Source: Durusdinium trenchii (lineage: Eukaryota > Sar > Dinophyceae > Suessiales > Symbiodiniaceae). Taken from it: a stretch of DNA of 64,000 nucleotides. Location: positions 705,080-769,079 of the forward strand of contig CAXAMN010025361.1 of the NCBI GenBank assembly GCA_963970005.1, given 5' to 3'. Shown piece by piece: positions 11,659-24,169 of the stretch (positions within the stretch are counted from its first letter, which is position 1; the number at the start of each line of letters is the position of its first letter). The translations under genes were made by a program, and so were the position numbers. The notes under the pieces were generated by a model. That model ran no database searches, was not told where the DNA came from, and was given only the letters and a program-made list of their open reading frames with translations.

Positions 11659-11745
11659 TGGCAGTGTTTGGCCGAGGCGCGCCATCATCTCAGGAGTCAA
11701 ATTGGACTTGAACACGACAGCCGTCTGGTTGGGCTTCCGCATGAC
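11659..11745 (-). CDS. Candidate internal exon, 29 codons, phase 0 at both ends
   Basis: Minus strand: acceptor GGTCATGCAG, exon VMRKPNQTAVVFKSN then LTPEMMARLGQTLP, donor CTGCCA/GCCAGG (GC type). Exactly 29 codons. Coding character is strong and the plus strand reads poorly. Function unknown; probably the same transcription unit as the exons at 9-11 kb. Confidence 0.5.
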
Positions 11746-12945
11746 CTGCATGACCGGAGGATGTTATGTGTGGAAAGGAAGGCCTACGCTACCGGTTACC
11801 GCCCTCGGCCGGAGGGCGTGATGAGACATGGGAACTCCGGGGTTTAGGGTTGTGCGTGTTTTTGAACCGCATTGGTTCGTGTATTATTTTGCAAAGCGGA
11901 GACTATTATATCATGTTGATGTTCTTTTGATTTCTTTAGCGTTGGGACAAGGTGATCATCTTCACAAGCGGCTTAGGACAGCGAACTGATTTCGATTGTG
12001 GAGATATGTGGAGATGCTCCAAACTTTGTGAGAATCTTGCCAAGCCAAACCTACGTACCAAATCCATCTAGATCCTGGTGATGAACATGATTGTCATCCC
12101 CCCTAAAAAGGAATCAAATCCATCTGGAGTGTTTCCACGCCACAGAACATCCGGAAAACCCATCAATTTTCAATGGAGAAAGAACAAGCTGCGCCCTGGG
12201 TCCTAACCAAAAAAAGCTACAGCATACTGACTCCCCTCCAAATTCGTGTCACATCACGGCAGCCTTCTAGAAGTGATTGTCAATTGTCCAAACCGCTCTG
12301 TCTGTGATTTTGCAAAGGGGTTTGCATCCTTAGTTTTCAGCAGTTTACAACCTTAATTCCCCCAAACATTCCTAAAACATTTGTAAATCCATCTAAAGAA
12401 GGTTTGGAAAACGAGGACTCCACCGCGTGGTTGCTCTGTCAGCCAAACTCTCTAGACTAACAGCACCAAGAATGAATAGGCCTTGCCGGATCCCGTTCCT
12501 TTCCCAAAAGCAGCCAGGCATTAAGTTCATGCCACCTGATCTTGGATGTGGGATCCATCTGGGTTTATCTCTCTCTCTCTATGCAATATTCTACTTTTAA
12601 AAACATCATACAGTATATATAAGTAACATGACACCTTAAAGTAAATATATGCGGACGGTGCCCCACGGTCACGGTGCCCCACGGCTAAGCAGGGGGATTC
12701 AAGATGATTCAAGTATCCTATGACAACCTATGACGCTCGCCTTGGGCGAGGCACGGAGCTCCTGGAAGATCCGGGGCACCAGGTCCTCTCATGGCCCATC
12801 TTCCAAGGACACCGGGGGTGTCAAGGACATGGGGGGTACCATGGAGTAATTGATACCTGGATGTCCAAATTAAAAATTCCAACATGTAAGGACTCATGTA
12901 AGGGTATATATATACCCTGGATGTGTCTTTAAATATAAGGTACAC

Positions 12946-13062
12946 CCAGTGAAAGGACAATTTGGGCAATGAGTTTGGTGTTGGGGCCCAGCGATGAGCC
13001 CATGCTGACCGTCAGACTGGAAGTGATGTTGATGCCCACTGCCTGCTTGCTGGAGGTGAACC
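12946..13062 (-). CDS. Candidate internal exon, unknown protein
   Basis: Minus strand: acceptor GGCTGCAAAG; the frame reads FTSSKQAVGINITSSLTVSM and GSSLGPNTKLIAQIVLSL; donor ACTGG/GTGTACC. The pattern suggests a folded or membrane-adjacent segment, but no family is recognised. A second small candidate (APHAMRATSLRGA, 13285-13247, acceptor CACTGAG, donor GCC/GTGGAG) lies just upstream. Confidence 0.45.
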
Positions 13063-14126
13063 CTTTGCAGCCATTTTGTGAATTCCCTCCGGTTCCCGAG
13101 GTTGGGAAAACCAAGCCTCCCGAAGGTTGACCACATATTGTAGTCTTGCCCATCTACTACCATAACATCTGCAAAGATTGATTCCTTTCTTCGAGACTCT
13201 GGCATCCGGGGGGAGCCCTGCCACTCGAGCCCAGTCACTCCTCCACGGCCCCTCGCAAGCTGGTGGCCCGCATGGCATGCGGGGCCTCAGTGGAAACACA
13301 TCCAACAGCACTCCGTGCATGACTTTCACAAACGAACGTATATAATTCCGATAATTTTATGTGGGTTCCAGCTGCATCTCAACAATCGACTCCCTCCAAC
13401 AATCATGCAGGTGGAAGATAGCCCCTTGGAAGACACATTTTCCTCTGCATGGAGGGAGTATTCCACTTCCATGCTTGTGTGTGTGGGTGGGGGAAGGGAA
13501 GCACACTGAACACTGCAACTGATCGCATATCGGTGAACACTGCAGCGAAAGGATGCAGCATCTTGAATGTAAGAGACTGTACCTAGTATTAGCAAACTAT
13601 GCCAACTTTTGACAAAAGAAAATCACGTACAAAGATACTAAACAAACATAAACAAAGACAAGGATCGCTATCTATGGTTTCTTCATAAAACCTTGGATCT
13701 CTCCCAAACCTCGCGCGTGCCTTGTTACGGTAATGCAAACAAACACTCCCAAGACCTGGGAGCCAAAACCCATCGCCAAACTGCCTGGATACGAAGACAA
13801 GTTTCGGTCAAATAGCTGGAGCAACATTAACCATATATGTCAAGGTACGAGGATTGATCAGCACAACAACCATCCCAAATGCAAAAAACTGAGTTTTGTA
13901 GTGGTGCCTTTACCCTTCAATCAGCTCTTGACCCCTCTGATCCAAACCCACCCACCCACCTGAAAAAACATGTAACATGGCAGCCAAGGAAAATAAACAA
14001 CAGAACACACACACACTACAACATCAAACACATGGAGTAGACACACAGGTCAACACACGCCTGGCGTAACCCCTTTGGTCTTCGAACGGTGTGTTATCGG
14101 GGAGTCCTTCGTTCGGCGGGTCACAC

Positions 14127-14190
14127 CGGGGGTCGCGCTAAGACCTGGAAGAAGCCCTCCCTCCAATGGTCCACGGGCTCATCGACCACC
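14127..14190 (-). CDS. Candidate internal exon, unknown protein
   Basis: Minus strand: acceptor GATTGCCAG, frame VVDEPVDHWREGFFQVLARPP, cut at donor CCCCCG/GTGTGA. Strong coding composition, good splice sites at both ends. No family recognised. Confidence 0.45.
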
Positions 14191-17150
14191 CTGGCAATCA
14201 CCAGACATGGGAAGCAACATGTGCAAATGGTGAGAGACTGCGAACTCTTGGAGGACCGGTTACATGTACCAGGGCAGAAATTGAGGGAATCGGGGATCGA
14301 TAAGACCACATCTCTAATGCACTTCGTGATGCCTTTCTACAAATGACTCAGCCGCTATTAGCGTTGATCACTCCATCAAGAGATTTAGAAAACAAGCTTA
14401 TCCACAAAGGGCTGATGAGTTCTCACTGAGTCACTGGACATACCCGTCAACAATTGGTATGTTTCATATATTTCCGAGTTATGTCGGTTACACCCCTGAA
14501 AATTAACACTCCCCAGCAATCACTGGACATCTTCAAATGTTGCGCAGTTGGTCTGTTTCTTCCTCCTGCATCGCTACGTGCGGACGCTACGTGCGGACGC
14601 TACGTGCGGACGCTACTACAGACTACTTCGCGCTTGGCGCCATTGATTCATCGGTGTTCTCTGGTGCAGTCCACATGCGAACGTCAACGGGCCGAAATCA
14701 ATTTGGACTCGACAAAGGCGGAAATGCTCCACTGTTAATCGAGAATTTGGTGGAAACGAATGGATGGCAAAGCTTTTGTTGGTTGGATCGTGTTGGAGTG
14801 GAAAGCCGTTCAAAGGAGTCGGGTTTCGATATCTGACACTTGGACATTGACAAACAGAAGTGAACCTTGTCCTGGTCATTGACATTGACTGTTGGCAGCC
14901 GCCCTGCATTTGAGTCATATTTTATGATATCTTACTTGGAGCTTGTGGGACAACGACAACGAAAACAGAACCTGGCGAGTCTTGACAGCGTCCATTCGAT
15001 AGTGGACCTGACCTATCATCTCTACATTGCTCTACATAGTGGGAACCCCATCCACTCAACAATCACTCTGGTCCACCTATAGAAGCAAAAGGAATATTGT
15101 GCCTCCCGCAAGGCAAAGAAAGACCAAACTGCTTCAACTGGAAGCCGGATCCCACAAACATCCTATTGAGGATCTCCAAGATCTCAATGAAAAAACACAA
15201 CAGGGGCAGTACTGGAAGACTAGCCGATGGCCTTGTAAATCAAACGCACGAAGACTTCAAACTTGTTGCATGCTTTACACCCATAAATGCAGCATAATAA
15301 GCATACCTCCAGAGTTGTGTACTATGAAGGCAATCTATCATAAATGGATCCATTACTTGTACTGCGCGCGCGCCCTGCTCCCAGGCAACCTGTAGGGCAA
15401 GACCTCTTTGAGGAAGAGCTCCTGAAGTAGCCAGCGATGAACCAACGCCACGCATTGGGCACCCCCTAACATCCGCGGACGCTTGATGCTGTGATTCTAG
15501 CGATTTCATCTGCGCAAACAGGCTAAAGTTCAATTATGTTCAAATCATTTTCCAGCCCTACCACGAAAACTGGTCCTCTCACTGCCGGAGTCTCACAAAT
15601 GGTGGATAAGCGTCCTCTAGTACTACCTCGACCCTGGGAAGGATTCAACAGTATCTCAACCATGTGAAAAGTTCTCTGGCTTGATGTGTTGAATTTCCCC
15701 TCTGCCTGTCTTAGAAAACTTATGGCACGTTTCTTATGGTAAAAACACTATGACTATGCTTCAAACTATGGCTTGGACGAAGCAGCCTGAAAAGTACAGC
15801 CTGCTCGACCCTTAAACAATGATAGACCATGGGCCCCTGGAAAACAATCTTGAATGCGGGGCTGCTCGGCTGCCCTGATTGTGGGATAGAGAGAGAGAAA
15901 GAGAGAGGGAATCTATGGGAGACCAATCTACTACATACTGTATCAACACGAGGTATGCATATGCGTTCCAAAAGAGGAACCTTCCATGCAACTGCTTCTG
16001 GGTTGCTACTCTCACTGGCCTGCTGCGGCTATGGCAATCTTTTGACATCTCTCAGGTCGCAGTCCTCCTAGACTGGGGCGAGATTTGACAACATCGAGCA
16101 CCTAGGACCTAGCTAGCAAAGCTGATTTGTAGATCTGCAAGCGCCCAACTGACTGACTTGCCCTCCCAACTTCGAGTGTTTATGCAACTCGCGCCCCATG
16201 CGAGAAGTGCCATGTTCTTCCATAGACTTACACCAATGGGCGTGCATCTAAAAGCTCTGGGCCTTCATGATTCAGCCAGCCGTGATTCGCCCGGTTCGGC
16301 GACCCGGAGGACCGGGGACCCAGAAATTCGACCAAGCACTGTACAGTTGATGCGCCCATCATGCAGAGCGTCAGGACAGTTCCTAAAGCGGCGGGACAGG
16401 TTCTTGCAGCATCAGTGAGCAGAACGAATCCAAGTGCCGAGTGACATAGAATCTGGATAAGAAGAAACAATTCACCTGCAAAGCACTTCCTACTTGCGTT
16501 GGCACCGGTGCTTTTGAGTGGGTGTGGCACCACCTTCGGTCCTCGGGAGGAAGAAGTAACGATCGTCCCCGGTTCGACCGGACCCACATGGACCCTTGGT
16601 CATCGCAGTCATCGCTCCATGCTACGGTTTGCTCCAACGATCTCCAAAAAATACGCATTATATGCGTGTATATATATATATAGACCCGATAGATGGCCAT
16701 CACCCATCTATACACCAATAGGAAGGGCACAAAGAAAACGATTTGAAGATGCGAAAACGAAGAAAATCACACAGACTTCTCACCGGATCATTGGGCCTTC
16801 TCCGATTGCACAGTCATCCTGAGTTCCATCGACTCCACCGACTGCGTGGATCCATCGACTCTGCCAAGCATCTTCCACCTCCGACTCCTCTGGGACTTCC
16901 TCGATGCCATCACTGTAGTTCCTGAGGGGCCAAGACGCACGCGAAGATTCAAGGGTTGGTTGGTCAACTATGGGACGGAGTGCATGTGGGTCATTGGAAC
17001 AGTCTTACACCGGGTGGAAAGTTGTTGGCGCAACTCAAAAATAGCGGGAACAGCCGCGCCATGTATCTCCCTTTTCTCGCTATTTGGCAGTCATCAAAGG
17101 AAGTTTAGTGTGCAAAACTTCCGTGTTACGGACATTCAACAGCTGTTCAA
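14191..17150. other. Stretch with no confident exon
   Basis: Open frames occur on both strands: 14537-14836 plus, 15533-15240 minus, 16158-16418 plus, 16587-16228 minus. None has paired splice sites plus a recognisable motif. Low-complexity GA tract at about 15889-15910 and a TATATA tract near 16670. Confidence 0.4.
14573..14616. repeat. 13-bp tandem repeat, 3.4 copies
   Basis: GCTACGTGCGGAC is repeated exactly at 14573, 14586 and 14599, followed by GCTACT. Confidence 0.9.
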
Positions 17151-17376
17151 CCACCACTCATCATACACCACTCATCATACACCACTCATCATACACCACT
17201 CATCAAACCACCACTCATCATACACCACTCATCATACACCAGTCATCAAACCACCACTCATCATACACCACTCATCATGCACCACTCATCATGCACCACT
17301 CATCATACACCACTCATCATACACCACTCATCATACACCACTCATCATGCACCACTCATCATGCACCACTCATCAG
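17151..17376. repeat. 14-bp tandem array
   Basis: Units of ACCACTCATCATAC with variants (ATCAAACC, ATCATGC). Because three units make 42 bp, several frames stay open and encode only His/Thr-rich repeats; this is satellite, not a gene. Confidence 0.9.
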
Positions 17377-17445
17377 CTCCAGTTAGCTCTAGTTTCAATA
17401 GCTCTAGCTCCAGTTAGCTCTGGTTTCAACAGCTCAAGCTCCAGG

Positions 17446-18229
17446 CAACTTTGTGAACCTGCATGTGCAGATTTCGTGGCAGGTGCAGCACTTTNNNNNN
17501 NNNNNNNNNNNNNNNNNNNNNNNNNNNNNNNNNNNNNNNNNNNNNNNNNNNNNNNNNNNNNNNNNNNNNNNNNNNNNNNNNNNNNNNNNNNNNNNNNNNN
17601 NNNNNNNNNNNNNNNNNNNNNNNNNNNNNNNNNNNNNNNNNNNNNNNNNNNNNNNNNNNNNNNNNNNNNNNNNNNNNNNNNNNNNNNNNNNNNNNNNNNN
17701 NNNNNNNNNNNNNNNNNNNNNNNNCTTTGTGAACCTCCAGGTGCAGATTTCGTGGCAGGCACAGCACTTTGTGAACCTCCATGTGCAGATTTCGTGGCAG
17801 GCACAGCACTTTGTCAGCCTCCATGTGCAGATTTCGTGGCAGGCGAAGCACTTTGTGAAGCTCCATGTGCAAATTTCGTGGCAGGTGCAGCACGTTGTGA
17901 ACTTCGAGGTGCAGATGTCGGGGCAGGCGCAGCACTTTGTGAACCTCCATGTGCAGATTTCGTGGCAGGCAAAGCACTTTGTGAACCTCCATGTGCAGAT
18001 TTCGTGGCAGGCGCAGCACTTTGTGAACCTCGAGGTGCAGATTTCGTGGCAGGCGCAGCACTTTGTGAACCTGCATGTGCAGATTTCGTGGCAGGCACAG
18101 CACTTTGTGAACCTCCATGCGCAGATTTCGTGGCAGGTGCAGCACTTTGTGAACCTCCATGCGCGGATTTCGTGGCAGGCGCAGCACTTTGTGCACCTCC
18201 ATGTGCAGACTTCGTGGCAGGCACAGCAT
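17446..18229. repeat. 42-bp tandem array
   Basis: The unit begins CTTTGTGAACCTCCATGTGC and ends GTGGCAGGCACAGCA. Twelve units run from 17725 to 18229 and one lies before the gap. The 42-bp period keeps frames open on both strands; the main plus frame gives a 14-residue repeat, LCEPPCADFVAGTA. Translation is not evidence of a protein, although the unit is well conserved in that frame. A diverged single unit occurs at 52680-52737. Confidence 0.9.
17495..17724. other. Assembly gap, 230 N
   Basis: 230 N inside the 42-bp array; the true number of units is unknown. Confidence 1.
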
Positions 18230-18231
18230 CT

Positions 18232-18727
18232 TCTGGGGAGCTGGAAGCTGAGAACTGGCGACTTTGTAGTACAACTTTAGTATGCGGAGTAATCTGGCGA
18301 GGTGGAGGCTGAGAACTGGCGACTTTGTAGTACAACTTTAGTGTATACGCGGAGTAATCTGGCGAGGTGGAGGCTGAGAACTGGCAAACTTGTACTGCAA
18401 CTGTAGTACGCGCAGCGATCTGTGGAGCTGGAAGATGAGAACTGGCGACTTTGTAGTACAACTTTAGTGCGCGGAGCAATCTGTGGAGCTGGAAGCTGAG
18501 AAAGCTCAGAACTGGCGACTTTGTAGTGCAACTTTAGTACGCGGAGTATCTGGGGAGCTGGAAGCTGAGAACTGGCGACTTTGTAGTACAACTTTAGTAC
18601 GCGGAGTATCTGTGGAGCTGGAAGCTGATAACTGGCGACTTTGTAGTACAACTCTAGTACGCGGAGCAAGCCGTGGAGCTGGAAGCTGAGAACTGGCGAC
18701 TTTGTAGTACTACTTTAGTACGCGGCT
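18232..18727. repeat. About 60-bp tandem array, eight units
   Basis: AACTGGCGACTTTGTAGTAC recurs at 18253, 18314, 18379 (diverged), 18440, 18510, 18570, 18630 and 18691; spacings are 61, 65, 61, 70, 60, 60 and 61. Each unit starts with GGAGCTGGAAGCTGAG and ends GTACGCGGAG. It directly abuts the 42-bp array. Confidence 0.9.
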
Positions 18728-19671
18728 GAGTCATCTCTATTCTGTGTTTTGCAAAAATGCATGAACAACGGTTATTCCTGCGAGACAGTTGACGGTGGTT
18801 GCTTCGCTTTCGCTCCATTGGTCGGTTCCAACTTGTTTTGTCAAAGAACATCGCAGCTCGGCGAATCAGCCTGCCACATGCCCAACTCCTATAGGTTTAT
18901 TCTTTTGGAAACTTCCGCCGCCGGCTTGCCCGGGAACTACTTGTAGATGGCGCAACTGGTCTTTGGATTGCAGAAATTTAAAATTATGCGGGATGTTTGT
19001 GCGGATACTAGTTTTCTCTAACGTTTGATGGCCCAATGACAATGGCCAAGTTCTGTACATTTGGCCTGCCGGCTGCAATCTGGCTATAATGTGAAGAAGA
19101 GTGTTACAGTAAATACTGTAAACATCTGGAAAAGTCAGTGTTACAGTATTACCGGAAATGAAAGTACAGTGCCAGTTGCAGTCTTGCATCATGCAACTGT
19201 TTGGCGTTTTCCTCAGCAGCATAGGTGCTTCAAAAGAAACATGTTTGTCACGCCAGGGGAGCAGTAAATGAGCCTCTTGAAAGGGGATCCCATGAAGTCG
19301 AATTTTAGACATCCATATAGTTTGTCACACCCATACTGATTCCTTTCCTTTTGATTCTTTTTGGTTTCCTTTTGATTTTTTTAAATTTCTCTTTGACGTC
19401 CTTTTGATTCCTTTTGATACTGTGATTTCCTCTTACGGAGGCCCATAAGATGGAACGGTCCCAATCTCCGCTATTTTCCGCAGAATAGTGCGCACACAAA
19501 ATCATGGAGAACCTTCCTGTCTTTTAGTCACGGGGCGCAACACACCTGAATGCCCCTGATACCTAAACCTGGCGCAATAAAAAAATACTTCATCAATTTT
19601 CTCATTGGAGTAATCGTGGTCGTAGAGCAAAATTATCTTCCACAGGCCTACGTTCCACTTCCATGATTGTT

Positions 19672-20046
19672 TCAGGGAGTGCATTTTCGGGATGGAATTG
19701 GACGTGGATCAGCTAAATATTGAAAGTGGTGCTCCGCCGTTTTTTCTGCTTCCTGCCGAGTAGCCTGGATAAGGATAGATACACCCCCTTGCCCCCTTGC
19801 TGCATTCCGAATAAGAACATGTGCCCATTCCTCCAAACGAACACTGATTCTCACACCGTCCAACCCCATTCCGCCCCTTCCATGGCCGAAACCGCAGTGA
19901 CCGAGCTGCTCGAAATTCTCCGCATAGTCATGCGCCTGAGAGCCTTCGCTCGCACTCACCTGGGCATCCGTGCGACATGCGGACCTGTAGACCCATGAAA
20001 GGAGAGGGCCCCAGTCCCACAGCACCAAGAGATAGACTTTGATCAA
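19672..20046 (-). CDS. Open frame with coding character, unknown
   Basis: A 124-codon minus frame includes GSQAHDYAENFEQLGHCGFG and ILIQATRQEAEKTAEHHFQY. A competing plus frame starts with ATG at 19881 (MAETAVTELLEILRIVMRLR). GCCCAG/GTGAGT on the minus strand at about 19957 is a strong donor, so the minus frame may be two pieces. No family recognised. Confidence 0.35.
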   Translation of the reverse strand: MIKVYLLVLWDWGPLLSWVYRSACRTDAQVSASEGSQAHDYAENFEQLGHCGFGHGRGGMGLDGVRISVRLEEWAHVLIRNAARGQGGVSILIQATRQEAEKTAEHHFQYLADPRPIPSRKCTP

Positions 20047-20535
20047 CAGGCTTGTCCCTAGGGGTCATGGGTGAGACGTGTCACGTGATCAACATCACAT
20101 CAGAAGCTGGCTCCTTCCACACTTCATGAGATCTGGGTGATGCATGCATGGGGGCCCAAGCAACGCCGTTTCGTTCCCTCGTTGGGAACGCACGTTCATC
20201 TAGAACGACAAGGGACCTTGCGTCTCTGCGGATTTGCAGGTTAGCTTTTGCCACCTAGGACCTAGGGCAATCCTATTGGGAGAAGACATCGCGGGAGGTC
20301 CTTTGATTGCATCAAACTTTGCTAAAGCGATGTTTTGCTCACTTGGAGACTGGAAGGGCAATGCGCTCTTTAGTATATGGATCATATACATGACCGTTTG
20401 CTTTGGCACTTTGAACTTTCGTGTGATCTGGCCAGTTTAGCCAGCTGGGCCGTGCTTGACTACCGGCGGCAAACTTGCTACTCATTGATGGGTATTCTGG
20501 CCACATCATTATCATCATTGGCATTCTAGCCAGAC

Positions 20536-20578
20536 CTGCCACAGCTTGTTCCAGCGTCTCCTTACAATGAGCACGAGT
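20536..20578 (-). CDS. Candidate 43-bp exon
   Basis: Minus strand: acceptor CACTCTGCTCAG, frame TRAHCKETLEQAVA, donor GGCAG/GTCTGG. It follows the exon at 20835-20683 on the same strand and probably belongs to the same gene. Function unknown. Confidence 0.45.
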
Positions 20579-20682
20579 CTGAGCAGAGTGAATGGAATGC
20601 CTGGCTTTGACATAGCACCTGTTGTAGGAAGTGTTGGGTTTGTATGGCCTCCATGCAGTACCACCAGGCACTTTGCTTAGGC

Positions 20683-20835
20683 CCGTCAGGTAAATCCAAG
20701 TCCGACCGCACGGCTCGTTGCACTTTTCTCCAATTGAAACCGTTTGTGGATAGACGTGGCACTGGTTTGGACGGATGAGTTCCCGTGGAGTTGTGGAGCT
20801 TTTCAGCTTCCCTCTTGGCCGGAGTGGACGCTAGA
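20683..20835 (-). CDS. Candidate internal exon, unknown protein
   Basis: Minus strand: acceptor TTCTTCTGGAAG; the frame reads LASTPAKREAEKLHNSTGTH, then PVPRLSTNGFNWRKVQRAV and RSDLDLPDG. The donor is probably GACGG/GCCTAA (GC type); the frame stays open further, so the end is approximate. Basic and helix-forming, no family recognised. Downstream partner of the acidic exons at 21.4-25.6 kb if this is one gene. Confidence 0.5.
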
Positions 20836-21398
20836 CTTCCAGAAGAAACGGGCAATATATGTCAGGAGGCAACACCCCCGGCCCAATGGGTAGACTGGTC
20901 TATTTTCCTTCATCCATACCTGTCCCAAGTATCAACTCTCCTCGCAAAAATGAGATGCTGGAGCTCCAGAACATGAGGGAAAATGGTTCCTTACGAAATC
21001 CGGGGCTTAAAGGCGGCAGTGACACGGATGCTGGACATTTGACAAACGAATTCATCATTGCTGCCCCTCCCACCTCAGCCAACCACAAGAGGCCCTGCAA
21101 TGGTGGTCTCTATTGCGGGCAAGTGGAGAGGAACACCTAGTCCATAAAAGCAGGTCCATAGGCCATACTTTATATATACCATAGAAGTCGAAACACCATT
21201 GTTTTAATAGCCTTTACCGAGCCACCATAAGGGTTTTTCACTACACAACCAGGTCAACCACTTTAAAAATGGTCGTTGACTTCCAGGGTATATATATATA
21301 TGATAAATACCAATATAAACAAACTTATGACATGTGCACACACATACAGCCCATATATAGATGGTTCCAGCCCCTCTGTCCAGCAGTTTTTACCGAAC

Positions 21399-21468
21399 TT
21401 TCATTCCGAGTGGCCCGATCGGGGTAGAGGTCCGGATCGTTGAGATCCTCCGCTTCGGAGATGGTATC
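21399..21468 (-). CDS. Candidate acidic exon
   Basis: Minus strand: acceptor ACGCTCAAG, frame DTISEAEDLNDPDLYPDRAT then RNE, donor ATGAAA/GTTCGG. The competing plus frame lacks splice sites. Acidic, presumably disordered. Part of the minus-strand exon chain at 20.5-28.5 kb. Confidence 0.5.
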
Positions 21469-22101
21469 CTTGAGCGTTGCCCCACGTGGGGCCGCCAGGG
21501 CGGCAAAAAAGCCAAGACCCAAATGGCTTTACAAGTTCTTCCAGTGACCGTTTTCTTTTTGTTTGGGGGGGAGGGAATGCTTCTGAGAAGGCAGGCACAG
21601 CCCGAAGATGGTCCCAACAAAAAGGGTGATGCGGTCGTGATGCTTCTATGGACCTGGGATGGGGACATCGTCGTTCCTCAGCTAAGCAACGTTCGGTTGA
21701 CCGTCATGAGCCCAGCAACATTCAGCCACAAACTGCTCAGGCCGTGGGTGGGCTGATTGAAACCTCTTCGGGTAAGTGAGATGGCTATCTGAGTGAGATG
21801 AACTCTGAAAGTGAACTTGGATCAACAAGAGCTTCAAACAAACTCAACATACTAAGGCGCCAACTGTCTTGACGGAGCTGATTTGTGGTCCCTAAAGATC
21901 CTCACCATAAATTGGTCTCACACGGCCTAACGCTGCAAATCTAGTATCGACTTCCGCCACAACAGCCAACCACTATAATGTATGCATATGATGCTGCATA
22001 TGTATGTGCAGATTGGTTTTCAAAACAAACGGATGTCTCACTCCCGACCCTTCCAATCCGTGTTCTACGTAAAGCCCGTGGGCGTTTTTGCATGTTTTTG
22101 C

Positions 22102-22187
22102 CAGGGCTCCGCCTGTTGGCCTTCGCTTTGCTCCTCGAAGGCCTCGTCGTAATCCGAGCCGTGCCATGACAAGTCCCGGCCCAGCTC
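22102..22187 (-). CDS. Candidate exon with acidic D-Y-D-E-x-F-E-E motif
   Basis: Minus strand: acceptor ACCTCCTAG, frame ELGRDLSWHGSDYDEAFEEQ then SEGQQAEP, donor CCCTG/GCAAAA (GC type). It shares the tyrosine-acid-phenylalanine-glutamate motif with exons at 23.4, 25.5, 28.4 (weakly) and 32.3 kb. Confidence 0.55.
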
Positions 22188-22838
22188 CTAGGAGGTCGAG
22201 TTTTCGCGGATTGTTTGCGGCACGAAGGACCACGACATGCAGCAAGCAAATCGAACATTCCCCTTTCAAACTCTTCTGAGTCCCCAAGTGCTGTCCCAAA
22301 CAACCGGAGTTTGAAAACCGCACGTCTTCGGCCAGGAGCACACGCCCCGGAGGTTGGACACCCACCGGGGGGGACTGTCAGAGTTCGGGGTGGGATCGTC
22401 GCCCAAGCACCAATTCGTCGACCACTCCCAATGGTTCTTAGGCAATTACCACACCGCGGTGGGATTCACCAATTTTTGGACCTTAAAGTAAAGGCCTCAA
22501 GCTTCATGCTCATCTCACGGCCTGTGGTGTAGACACCACACTGCCCTCGGCAAATCTGACAACGATAACCACGGGGTTTGAGCGAGGCTTGCCCTTCCAA
22601 AACTGATGCGAATTTGGTGGCCTGGGTCTTTTTCATTTTGTGTGCCCAGGGCCGTTCGACTCACAACTCTCTCCAACCAGCCAACTGACTCACAAGCAGC
22701 CAAAACAAACACCCTGCCTGGAGCCCAGAACAACCAAGGCACACCAAGACCAAGCTAAACATGTCCAGGCCAACAGAAACAACCCAACTCAGCTTAGCTC
22801 TCCATGCTCCCCGCTCTCCCTTTGCATTCCCGAGGTGC

Positions 22839-22958
22839 CGGCGCCGGCGCCATGGCCGGCGCCATGGCGGGTGGCATGGCCGGGGGGCCGGAGGGCGGCA
22901 TGATGCCCAGGCCCGGCGCCGGCATGGCCGGCTTGGGAGGACTGATGGGGCGAGGCAC
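22839..22958 (-). CDS. Candidate Pro/Ala/Met-rich exon, 40 codons
   Basis: Minus strand: acceptor ATCACGCCAG, then VPRPISPPKPAMPAPGLGIM and PPSGPPAMPPAMAPAMAPAP, donor CCG/GCACCT (GC type; end approximate). The plus strand gives a Gly/Met-rich reading, which is less likely given the minus-strand neighbours. A low-complexity linker. Confidence 0.45.
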
Positions 22959-23355
22959 CTGGCGTGATTTCGTCAGACAGCCAACTAAACATGGAGGACT
23001 GAGTGGTTCGAGGTACAAGTATAAACTATAAACTATCAAAGAGTGCCCAGCTTCTGGTCTGCTGTTGTCACCATGAACAAGAAGTTGGGGGATAAGCTGA
23101 TCTTGGAATAATAAGCTCATTCCGCAATGTACAGTACAGCAAACAAGTTTGGGGCGCAAACTCCAACGGACCTTTACAAAACTACCCCACACACACTCAT
23201 CAAACAACAGCAACATAAATGAAACGGAGGGAGATAAGGAAATCATTGGCCAAGCACCTTCAAACGCATAGGCATAATCTTACTCCTGCAATCATCGAGC
23301 CACTCTCCAAAAACAAAGCAGGCTCAACTGTCCAACCCTGCCTCACCGGCCACAC

Positions 23356-23439
23356 CTCCCCGGAATTCAGCCTCTTCCTCTTCTTCCGAGACCACTTCCT
23401 CGAAGTCATCGGTCTGGTAGTGGCCCATGGCCGTGCCGC
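23356..23439 (-). CDS. Candidate acidic exon
   Basis: Minus strand: acceptor GGCGGCTGGCAG, frame GGTAMGHYQTDDFEEVVSEE then EEEAEFRG, donor GGGAG/GTGTGG. It carries the H-Y-x-x-D-D-F-E-E version of the recurrent motif. Confidence 0.55.
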
Positions 23440-24169
23440 CTGCCAGCCGCCAAGTTTCGACTTCAAGACCACTTATTGTGACATTGTGACATAGCGATAG
23501 AGAAACAGGAAAAAGCAGGGCTGTCATATGTTGCCATGGTGTTTGCCATGGTGGAAGCTAAGTGGAAACCGGTGGAGGCTAAGTGGTAACCTGAACTTGA
23601 CATTCCTATATATATATATATTTAGATATAGACACACACACATATATATATATATCCCTTTCCCACATGAACTCCGTGTCGGGCTTGAATATGTTTGAAC
23701 CTACTTTGGCTCATGCAAACGTTCATGTAGTAGTTTTGCAAGGAAAAATCCTGGCAAAGAAGGCTCATGACACGAGCTTGGGCCACGAACCGTTTCACCT
23801 GACCCGTTTTTCGACCTCCAACCCCTGACCACCCGAAACCACGAGAGCCGGCAACAATGCACAGTCACTCATGTCAAAGTTTGCTTTACTGTTCGTTTTT
23901 GCTTGGCACAGAATAGGACTAGGGCACGTTTAAAACATTTTGAAAACCAAATACACCGGCCTTTGCTCTCTCTATTCTCAGATGTGACGCAAGGTGAAAA
24001 ACACACGCACATCCTCTAACCCAGCATGCTGAGACAACCTCGCACGGAAAGCCAAATCCAAGTGAAGGGCCTTCTCACACGTCAAAGCCTCAGGTGAAAA
24101 AAGAGCAAAACGTGTCACGCGTTCAAACACAAACTCAGCGCCAACCACCCAGGATCAGGGGCAGCCCTC

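Noticed and set aside
16846..18312. 488-codon plus ORF
   Set aside because: It spans two satellites and a 230-N gap; the 14- and 42-bp periods keep many frames open on both strands.
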